From Clostridia bacterium (GTDB lineage: Bacteria > Bacillota > Clostridia > Oscillospirales > UBA644): a stretch of DNA of 64,000 nucleotides. The stretch is taken from positions 62,001 through 126,000 of the forward strand of contig JAGASR010000028.1 of the NCBI GenBank assembly GCA_017621705.1. Reading direction: 5' to 3'. This document shows positions 1 through 8,100 of the stretch, piece after piece (within the stretch, counting starts at the first letter, position 1; every line of letters begins with the position of its first letter). A model generated the notes under the pieces. The model was not told the DNA's origin. It saw only the letters and a list, made by a program, of their open reading frames with translations, and ran no database searches. The position numbers and the translations under genes were made by a program.

Positions 1-2
1 GG

Positions 3-1511
3 GAAAACCTTCTTGAAGCGCATGAGCTTTATTGCGCAGGACATATGATGGAAGGTGCCTGTGCGTATTACGAAGCGACAGGCAAGCGCAAATTCCTCGA
101 TGTAATGGAAAGAAACGCTGAACATATTTATAATAAATTTATCGTAAACAAAGCCGAAGGCTATCCCGGTCACCCCGAGATCGAGCTTGCGCTGATGAAA
201 ATGTACAGACTTACGGGAAACGAGCATTGTCTCGATCTTGCAAAGCATTTCATCGATTGCAGAGGCGTTGATCCTCATTTTTACGAAAAAGAAAGAAAAG
301 CACGTTCATGGGTCGTCTGGGGAAGCAATCCTTCGAACTATGAATATCAGCAGAACAATAAGCCCGTAAGAGAGCTGAGCGAAGCTACGGGCCACTCCGT
401 AAGAGCGGCATATCTTTATACGGGTATGGCAGACCTTGCTTCCGAAACCGATGACAAAGAACTTTTTGATGCCTGCAGAAGACTTTGGGATAACATCGTT
501 GAAAAAAGAATGTATGTCACGGGCGGCATAGGTTCCACACACCACGGTGAAGCATTTACAAAGGATTACGATCTGCCGTCTGATACAGCATACGCCGAGA
601 CCTGCGCATCGATCGCACTCATGTTTTTTGCATCAAGAATGCTTGAAAATGAGATCAAGGGCGAATATGCGGATGTTATGGAACTTGCTTTTTACAACAC
701 CGTTCTTGCAGGCATTCAGATCGACGGAAAGAGATATTTTTATGTAAATCCGCTTGAATCTATCCCCGGTATTTCAGGTCAGGTTACATCCCACAGCCAT
801 GTTAAGATAACGAGACCCGGATGGTACGACTGTGCTTGCTGTCCCCCGAATGCGGCAAGACTTATTGCGTCCCTCGGTCAGTATGCATACAGCGAAAAAG
901 ACGATACTGCTTTCTGCCATATGTATGCTTCGGGCGATGTTGAATTCAAAAACGGTCTGAAGATCGAATGTAAGACAGAATATCCGTACGAAAATACCGT
1001 AAATTATAAAATTAACGGCAACGGAAATATGGCGATCAGAATTCCGAACTGGAGCGAAAAATACACCGTAAACAAGAACGGTGCGGAAATCAACCCCGAA
1101 AATAAAGACGGATATATCTATATTCCCGTTTGTGACGGCGACGAGATCGGAATTGAACTCGATATGACTCCGAGATACATCTATGCTTCCGAAAAAATAC
1201 CCTACCTCACAGGCAAGGTTGCAATAGCTGTCGGTCCTACAGTATACTGTTTTGAAGGTGTTGACAATGACGGAGACGTTTTCTCTCTTTCTGTCGACAC
1301 AAGTAAACTCCCCGTTGTCGAAGAATACGATAACGATCTTCTCGGCGGCACTCGCAAAATGACAGTCAAAGGCTTCAAGAAAGAAGCGCAGAAAGGGCTT
1401 TACACATCAAAAGCTCCTACATATACAGAAAAAGATCTGACAGCGATCCCCTATCATCTCTGGGCAAACAGAGGCGAAAACCAGATGAGAGTCTGGATGA
1501 CAGAAAAATAA
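3..1511 (+). CDS. GH127 beta-L-arabinofuranosidase, 5' partial
   Basis: The frame is open from the first bases of the window, so the N-terminus lies upstream. The visible part begins with ENLLEAHELYCAGHMMEGA, a typical GH127 (DUF1680) segment. GH127 enzymes release L-arabinofuranose from plant arabinans or hydroxyproline-linked arabinosides by a zinc-dependent cysteine mechanism. Matching active-site signatures are visible: YAETCASIA (family acid/base Glu and zinc Cys) and DCACCPPNAARL (nucleophile and zinc Cys pair). The family is usually 600-650 residues, so roughly the last 500 are present. The C-terminal part is the usual beta-sandwich. No signal peptide can be judged. Other glycan hydrolases in the window fit a plant-polymer diet. 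The family call is firm; the exact substrate is inferred. Confidence 0.93.
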   Translation, partial: ENLLEAHELYCAGHMMEGACAYYEATGKRKFLDVMERNAEHIYNKFIVNKAEGYPGHPEIELALMKMYRLTGNEHCLDLAKHFIDCRGVDPHFYEKERKARSWVVWGSNPSNYEYQQNNKPVRELSEATGHSVRAAYLYTGMADLASETDDKELFDACRRLWDNIVEKRMYVTGGIGSTHHGEAFTKDYDLPSDTAYAETCASIALMFFASRMLENEIKGEYADVMELAFYNTVLAGIQIDGKRYFYVNPLESIPGISGQVTSHSHVKITRPGWYDCACCPPNAARLIASLGQYAYSEKDDTAFCHMYASGDVEFKNGLKIECKTEYPYENTVNYKINGNGNMAIRIPNWSEKYTVNKNGAEINPENKDGYIYIPVCDGDEIGIELDMTPRYIYASEKIPYLTGKVAIAVGPTVYCFEGVDNDGDVFSLSVDTSKLPVVEEYDNDLLGGTRKMTVKGFKKEAQKGLYTSKAPTYTEKDLTAIPYHLWANRGENQMRVWMTEK

Positions 1512-1521
1512 ATATACAGAA

Positions 1522-1552
1522 AAGAACTCCGAGATACTCGGAGTTCTTATTT
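1522..1552 (+). terminator. Intrinsic terminator after the GH127 gene
   Basis: A perfect 12-bp stem (AAGAACTCCGAG / CTCGGAGTTCTT) with an ATA loop is followed by a T-rich stretch, 10 bases after the stop codon. Confidence 0.9.
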
Positions 1553-1589
1553 TATAAAAAATTGGAGGATTATAAGTTTTTGTTATACC

Positions 1590-2495
1590 TTAGGGAACAT
1601 TTATGTATTCCGGATTAAATAAACCTTCATTTTCAGTTGCAAGGAGGGTTCCGTCTGTTTTTCTTACAATAATAACAGGACCTTTTGATCCCCATTGAAA
1701 CACAAAATCTTCAACATCGGTAAATGTTTTTGCTATCTCTATTGCTGCTTCAACTTTATCAATGTTTTCATCTGTAACGATTCCCTCTGGCAAATTACCG
1801 AAGATCATTTGACCGTCTTTTGTTACCGCAACAGGAAAATCCCCGTTTCTCTTGCCTAAATCAACGAAATTAAAGATATCGAACATCTTTATGTTTTCAT
1901 GATCAAAATCTGTTCCTAAAGACAAAAGTTTTCCGTCTGATGTCAAAGCAAGAATAAAATTATCGCACATACGATAATCGACAATATCGGTCCATTCTTC
2001 CGCTTCGGGAAATTGCGGGCAGTTTAGTGTTCCGTCCGTATTTAAAACGGGATTTTCAACTTCGGTATATTTAGTCGCATATTTTGATTTTAAGCTGAAA
2101 ACTTTTCCGTTTGCGCAAAATACATCATACACTCCGCGAAATCTGTCTTGCCTTATGTCTCTTATTCCCACAGTTTTGTTCAAATCATTAATGAATGACT
2201 CTGTGATTTCTTTTGATTGCGAAAGGAAATAATCCCACTCGTCTTCTTCGTAGTTTTGCTTTATATCTTCAATCATCCGATCTTCTGCGTCTTTCTTTTT
2301 AATATCGATAATTGAACCGTCTTTCATGAAAACAAATCTTCCGCATTTGAAATCGAGAATCTGTTCCTGATCGATCGGATCAAATAAATCGATACCTGCT
2401 AAAAATGGGTCTAAAGATACGGGGATATTGTTTACCAAAACTGTATTATAGTTTAAGTTCAATGATGGCGCAGACGATAAAAGTTTAGATTCAAA
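1590..2495 (-). repeat. RCC1-like lipoprotein domain, copy A
   Basis: Single copy of the roughly 300-residue FESKLL domain. About 48 bases around 1972-2019 are identical to the matching part of copy B2 (near 3188-3235), which suggests recent duplication or gene conversion. Confidence 0.8.
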
Positions 2496-2771
2496 CAGAG
2501 TATCTTCGTCTTTATTTTCTGTAAATTCATCATCTTTTTTCTCGGAATCACGATCTTCACTGATAATCTCGTCTTTATTTTGATCTATGGATTCGTCGTC
2601 TTCATTTTCATCTGTGTTATTATCCTGCAAGTTGTCGTTTTCGGTAATGGGAGGGGTTTGATTATTATCGGAATTTTCTGTAGTCCCTTTTTCTACGCAT
2701 GAACAACAGCATAATAATAAAGCAGTAATAATGACTAAACACTTTATTGTAATATCGATTTTCTTTTTCAT
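1590..2771 (-). CDS. Lipoprotein with one RCC1-like domain
   Basis: The protein has 393 residues with a lipoprotein-type signal: a KKK start, a hydrophobic core and a Cys cluster (CCCSC, residues 21-25). An acidic Asn/Asp/Glu-rich linker (about 30-92) follows, then one domain (93-393) starting FESKLL. This domain holds short DG-x-I/L beta-hairpins such as FMKDGSIID and LTSDGKLLSLG, reminiscent of RCC1/beta-propeller blades, and a conserved PEAEEWTDIVDYR core. The same domain occurs twice in the upstream neighbour. The start has GGAG 5 bases upstream, and 24 bases separate it from the neighbour's stop, so the two are co-transcribed. No enzyme motif is seen. It probably sits on the outer face of the membrane; function unknown. 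Confidence 0.85.
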   Translation of the reverse strand: MKKKIDITIKCLVIITALLLCCCSCVEKGTTENSDNNQTPPITENDNLQDNNTDENEDDESIDQNKDEIISEDRDSEKKDDEFTENKDEDTLFESKLLSSAPSLNLNYNTVLVNNIPVSLDPFLAGIDLFDPIDQEQILDFKCGRFVFMKDGSIIDIKKKDAEDRMIEDIKQNYEEDEWDYFLSQSKEITESFINDLNKTVGIRDIRQDRFRGVYDVFCANGKVFSLKSKYATKYTEVENPVLNTDGTLNCPQFPEAEEWTDIVDYRMCDNFILALTSDGKLLSLGTDFDHENIKMFDIFNFVDLGKRNGDFPVAVTKDGQMIFGNLPEGIVTDENIDKVEAAIEIAKTFTDVEDFVFQWGSKGPVIIVRKTDGTLLATENEGLFNPEYINVP

Positions 2772-2795
2772 TCTCCTATCCTCTTTCTTTGATAT

Positions 2796-3698
2796 TTACG
2801 GTTCATTAACAAATTCGTGGTTGAAATTCGTTCCTTTTAAATTGGTTATCATCAAAGATCCGTCTTTTTTGCGGACAATAATATATAAATTTCCGCTATT
2901 CGTTTCAAAAGTGAAGTCGTCAATATCTGTAAACGCTTTTGCCTTTTCGAATTGATTATCCCAGTCTGTCTTCTGCTTTTCCGAAGATAATTGATCGCGA
3001 CTTAATAGTTCTCCGAATATGAGTTTACCATCTGCTGTAAGTGCAACAGGCATATCTCCTTGGTTTGAATCCCAGGATACAGTATCCCAGATATCAAATT
3101 TAACTATATTTTCATGTTCAAATTCAATTCCTGCAGAACGAAGATTTCCGTTCGAAGTTAATCCGAGAATAAAATTATCGCATATACGATAATCGACAAT
3201 ATCGGTCCATTCTTCCGCTTCGGGAAATTGCGGACAGTTTATTGTACCGTCTGTGTTCAAAATCGGATTCATTTCTTTCCAGTACGATATCGAATACATA
3301 TACTGAAGATAATAGACGTTTCCGTCGGCAGCAAAAACGATATATTCATCATTGTATATATCTTCTCTTATATCTTTTATGCCGACAGACTTATTTAAAT
3401 TATTGAGAAATATTTCCGTGATTTCTTTCGGGTGGTTCTTTATTCGGATATCCCATTCCTCCGGTTCGAAGCTTGACTTTAGACCGCCAATAATTTCGTT
3501 TGCCGCTCTTTCTTTCTGTAAATCAATAATCGAACCGTCTTTAAAAAATACGAATCTGTCGCATTTAATCGTTATAACTTGTTCAGCATCAATTTCTGTA
3601 TAAGGAGTTTGTTCGGAACGAGTGATATTTATTATTTTATCACCGATTTTAACGATATTTCCCAGTGAAGGGGAAGATGGTAACAATTTCGATTCAAA
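2796..3698 (-). repeat. RCC1-like lipoprotein domain, copy B2
   Basis: Second domain of the two-domain lipoprotein, from the second FESKLL to the stop. It shares long identical stretches with copy A. Confidence 0.8.
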
Positions 3699-5009
3699 CG
3701 GTTCATCTGAAAACACAGGATTATATATTATACCGTGAGGGTCGGGTCTGTAGGGTTGATATTCAATAACTTCTCCGTCTTTAGTTATCTGTTTGTAATA
3801 TTCCGAACCTCGTGTTCCGGTATAGTAACACCATAGAGAATCATCGGATTTTCTGATCAAAAAACTATTTTTATAATCATGAAAATTAAAATCAACAATA
3901 TCAGTCATCGATCTTGCCGTTTCCATTGCATCTTTCATAGTGTCTATGTAGTTCAGATCCTTTTCGGAAAGCCTTTCATAATCAACGTTCTCATCAAATT
4001 CCCCGATTATAAGGTATCCGTCGGAATGTAGCGCAATCGGAATATTCTGTTCAAAATATGTATCATCATCTTCGTAATAATACACATCGGACCATATTTC
4101 AAATATCTTGATATTATCATATTCGAAATCAATGCCTGCCGAAAGCAGTTTTCCGTCGGATGTCAGCCCGAGAATAAAATCCTCGCAAATACGGTAGTCA
4201 ATAATATCCGTCCATTCCTCAGCTTCCGGAAATTCAGGACAGTTTAACGTTCCGTCTGCTTCGAGTAGAGAATCTTCAAGCTTTTCATAATAATAAATCG
4301 AAATAGAATGTCCGTCATCTATCTTATAAACAGAACCGTCGCATGCGTAAACAATATGGGACGAAATTCCACGTTCTTTTTCATCACGAATATCTTTTAT
4401 TCCGACAGTGCGATTTAATTCAGTCAGAAATGTTTCAGTGTATTCTTTTGATAAAAATTCTTCCATCAATTCGTCAGGATCGTCGTATGGATAATATTTT
4501 GTTAAATTATTCTTATACGCTTCTCTTTGCAGATCAATGACAGAACCGTCTTTCATGAAAAGAAATCTTCCGCATTTCAACGTCAGAATTTCGTTCGGGT
4601 CGAAGTAATCGTAAATCGTTCCGCCTGAAAGTTCTGTTGCCAGACGTTTCGGAATTCCGTTAACCAAAGAAGTATAGCCGTCCAGTGATGTTGAAGAAGT
4701 TAAAAGCTTCGATTCAAAAGGCTTATTCTCATCTTCTTCAATTTTGTCGCTTCCATCGTCTTGATTTTCTTCTTCCGAAGTCTGATTTTCATTCGTCGAA
4801 TCTATGGTTTCATCTTTGTCCGTACGATCGTCTTCTTTTTCTTTTGTATTTTTAATATCCGATAAGTTGTTATCTGTAACGGAAATATCCGTATCAGAGT
4901 CCTCAATCGATTCACCGTTGTTTTCGGATTTTTTGCAGGCAAAACAGGTTATTGAAATTGCCGCAATCAATATCAAAATTTTAACTCCGACAAAAAATCT
5001 GTTTTTCAT
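2796..5009 (-). CDS. Lipoprotein with two RCC1-like domains
   Basis: Start placed at 5009 (MKNRFFVG), which has AGGA about 9 bases upstream; an upstream ATG at 5045 lacks a ribosome site and would spoil the signal peptide. The 737-residue protein has a lipoprotein signal ending near Cys25, an acidic linker, and two tandem domains of about 300-340 residues, each starting FESKLL and carrying EAEEWTDI.DYR and LTS.GKL. Copy 2 is closer in sequence to the single-domain neighbour downstream than copy 1 is, so the pair probably arose by serial duplication. The first copy also carries a Tyr-rich insertion near its end. It lies just downstream of the giant BlaR1-like sensor, all on the minus strand. 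Function unknown; probably a surface sensor or binding module. Confidence 0.85.
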   Translation of the reverse strand: MKNRFFVGVKILILIAAISITCFACKKSENNGESIEDSDTDISVTDNNLSDIKNTKEKEDDRTDKDETIDSTNENQTSEEENQDDGSDKIEEDENKPFESKLLTSSTSLDGYTSLVNGIPKRLATELSGGTIYDYFDPNEILTLKCGRFLFMKDGSVIDLQREAYKNNLTKYYPYDDPDELMEEFLSKEYTETFLTELNRTVGIKDIRDEKERGISSHIVYACDGSVYKIDDGHSISIYYYEKLEDSLLEADGTLNCPEFPEAEEWTDIIDYRICEDFILGLTSDGKLLSAGIDFEYDNIKIFEIWSDVYYYEDDDTYFEQNIPIALHSDGYLIIGEFDENVDYERLSEKDLNYIDTMKDAMETARSMTDIVDFNFHDYKNSFLIRKSDDSLWCYYTGTRGSEYYKQITKDGEVIEYQPYRPDPHGIIYNPVFSDEPFESKLLPSSPSLGNIVKIGDKIINITRSEQTPYTEIDAEQVITIKCDRFVFFKDGSIIDLQKERAANEIIGGLKSSFEPEEWDIRIKNHPKEITEIFLNNLNKSVGIKDIREDIYNDEYIVFAADGNVYYLQYMYSISYWKEMNPILNTDGTINCPQFPEAEEWTDIVDYRICDNFILGLTSNGNLRSAGIEFEHENIVKFDIWDTVSWDSNQGDMPVALTADGKLIFGELLSRDQLSSEKQKTDWDNQFEKAKAFTDIDDFTFETNSGNLYIIVRKKDGSLMITNLKGTNFNHEFVNEP
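3699..4718 (-). repeat. RCC1-like lipoprotein domain, copy B1
   Basis: First domain of the two-domain lipoprotein. It is the most diverged of the three copies but keeps FESKLL, CGR.LFMKDGS, TVGIKDIRDE and PEAEEWTDIIDYR. Confidence 0.75.
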
Positions 5010-5159
5010 TAAATAATCCTTTCTCTGTTGTTTACGGTACGGCAACGTATTTTGAGTTAACGTTCTTCCTCTTTGCTGTTTTAATTAATTAGACGAACCA
5101 AAAAGGTAAAAGTTCCAAAATCAAATATGCAGAGTTTTTTTGTTAATATGTTGTTGTGT

Positions 5160-8100
5160 TTATACGGGCAGCTGATCGGCAATTCGCCAGCCGTTTTCGG
5201 TAAGTTGAAGAACGTACCGGAAAGTCTGATACGTTTCTTCTTCGCCAACCGTGGGGCTGTTTTCTTTATAGGTTATATCGATAACGACCTCGGAGTTGTT
5301 GTTTTCCACGATATTATAGGTGTAATCCTCGGAAAGGTACCAGCCCATTCCGCCCTGCATACAATACGTAAAACCGTCAACATTGATGTAAAGATCATTA
5401 TTCTTTGTGTTCGTAAGATAGTTACCGCAGAACACGCTTGAAACAAAAGCGGTCCATTCATCCCAGGTATCGTATTTTTCATCGATGACCTTATTATACA
5501 TACCGCTTTCATCTGTAACAGAAGAATCGACTTTCATAGAAGCGGAAGAATATTCTGCGTATTTCTGATAAAGGTGAAGCTTTTCAAAAAGCTCGGCAAT
5601 ATCGGAATCGTAGATTTCTTCGGTTGCGGGTTCTATAGGCACGGGTACGGGTGCAACATAAGAAGACGAGCGATTTACGGAAAGAGTGTTATTACCATCG
5701 TAATCTTTGGAAATAACAATATATAAAGTTTCCTTTTGTCCGTCAGTTGTTTCGATATCGTAACGGTATTCATTGCCGCCTACATAAGAACAAACAACAG
5801 AAGAAATTTCCCTGTATATTTTCAATGACGGTATTATTGTTGTAACACCGTTTTGCTGCTCATTTGAATAACCTGCACCCATTTCAGCGATAAGATTCCA
5901 GTCGCCGTTTTTAATGGCAACTCTGATCGCCTCCGCCAAAAAATTCAAATTAGAGCATGTTTTCCAGGATTCCGCGCTGACTGTAAAAGGAATTTTATCC
6001 GTTCCCGGGAAAGATATATAGTTCTCAACATCAAAATAAATGACATTAGGCTCTACATAGATACCGAACGAACGCAGATAGAAACGATCGTTTGCCTTTT
6101 CGACGCAGTAAGCCAGTGACTCAGTATAGTTCAAGACATTAAACGATGCGCTATCGATCAATTTTCGGGAGTACAGATAACCGTTTTCCCCTATTTGTAT
6201 ATTAAGCTCGGTATAACCCGTATCAGTAGCAACAGAGATTGAAGGGTCTGCAGGTAAGGAAAGATATTTCTGTTCACCCATAAGCAGATTGAGAAGATTA
6301 TGGTCCCCGTCTCTGAAAGCCTGAATAATATATTTTTCAAACTCTTTCAAATCATTAAGTTTGAGGCTTTCCTCGGGAACAGGTTCGATCGGTTTTGTTA
6401 TATATTTTTCGACGTCAACAAGTTCTGCGCTCATTATTCCCAAACCGTTATCACTGAAGAATAATTCAAAACCGATATATTTGTCGTCATATCCGATAAC
6501 AATTGTTTTATTATCATCAAAAACGATCGATGTGTATTCAAAATCTTTATAAGTATCTCCGTATGACATTACAGCGACATCAAAAAGATGTTTACCGATC
6601 GTATCGAGATCAGAGGAAGTTTCGGTCAGTTTCTCGTAATACGAATCGATTTTCCATGACATTTCGCCGACCGCTGATGAATAAGCAGAAAGCGATGCAA
6701 TATATATACGTTCGAGATTATTGCCGTCGGAACTGTATTTATAAACATTAAGAATATCGTCTATACCGCTTTGTTCAACTTTAGCGGCAAATGATTTCTT
6801 AAAATCTGTCGGGAAAAGAAAAGATGTTGTTGCGGGATTATAGAACGAAACGTTTTTCGGCTCGAACCTTGAAGCATAATCCTCGGAAATATGAGTTTCA
6901 AGAAGGTTTTGAATATAGTCTACGGGATAGATATCTCCGTATTCAGAATTTGAACCATCACATTCTCCGAAGAAATACGCGAGGAAGAATTTATCTTCAT
7001 CGGTCATTGAATTCCCGTCAAAAATGCCCTTTCCAATATAGGATGCTATATTTTCGAAAAGCTCCGTAAAACGTTTTTCTCCGAAAGAAATAGGTTTATC
7101 TTCTATTAACACATCGGACGGTCCGCTTGATACGATCGGTTCCGTTATATAGACGGGAGCTGACGATGATCTGAATTTATCGCTTTCGGAAATGTTGCCG
7201 TCGCTGTATATAATTTGACAAACAGAGTCTTTTATCGACCAATCTTCATTAAACGTAAAAGCACGGACAAGAACATCATCAAGTCCAAAGGAATCAATTA
7301 CGACCTCTTCCTGATCAAATTGATGAGGGAAATTAAAACCAACGATTTCATCTTTCTCCATATCGTAAGCAGACAATACGCCTTCAGAATCGATATAGTA
7401 AATATATTTTCCGGATATTGAGTAAGATTTAATATCAAAGTTTATAATGCTCTCCTGCTTTGTTGAAAGATCCAACAAACAAAGATGGGTTTCGCCGCTA
7501 TCCGGAGTATATGTATACACAAACAAATCTTTAACAAGACGGAAATCTGAGATATTACCGTCAAAATAACGGAACATATCTGTATCGGAAAGAATACGGT
7601 TGCTGAGATTTGTTTTCATATCACGTGCATAAACAGAGGTTACATCGGGAATTAAGCCCTCATTTTCTGCATGGTAATAGTAAAAGAGATCGTTATCCTT
7701 ATCGATAAAAATGTCATCCATCAGCATACAATCCTGATAACGTTCCGCCTCACTGATACTGTTTGCGGTTATGGCAATACGGTCAACGTACACATCTCCG
7801 ACATCGTAAACACCGTAAAGCAAATAAATATAGCCTTTATGAACGGCAAAACGATAAAAAGAATTATAACCTTCGTGTGAATCAGAATAGAAAAGATGAG
7901 TATACTCATACTTATCGGAAGCAAGATCGATATACCCTATCTCATCATCAAGAAGGACATAGAGCCTTCCGTTATCGATATCTATATCGAGGACAGGTTC
8001 TTCGCCGAAGCCGAAAAGCTCTTCAACATTGCCGTCATCGAAAACGCCTGCAACAGAATAATTCCAATTTTCATCACAGACAATGGAAAATGCAACAACG

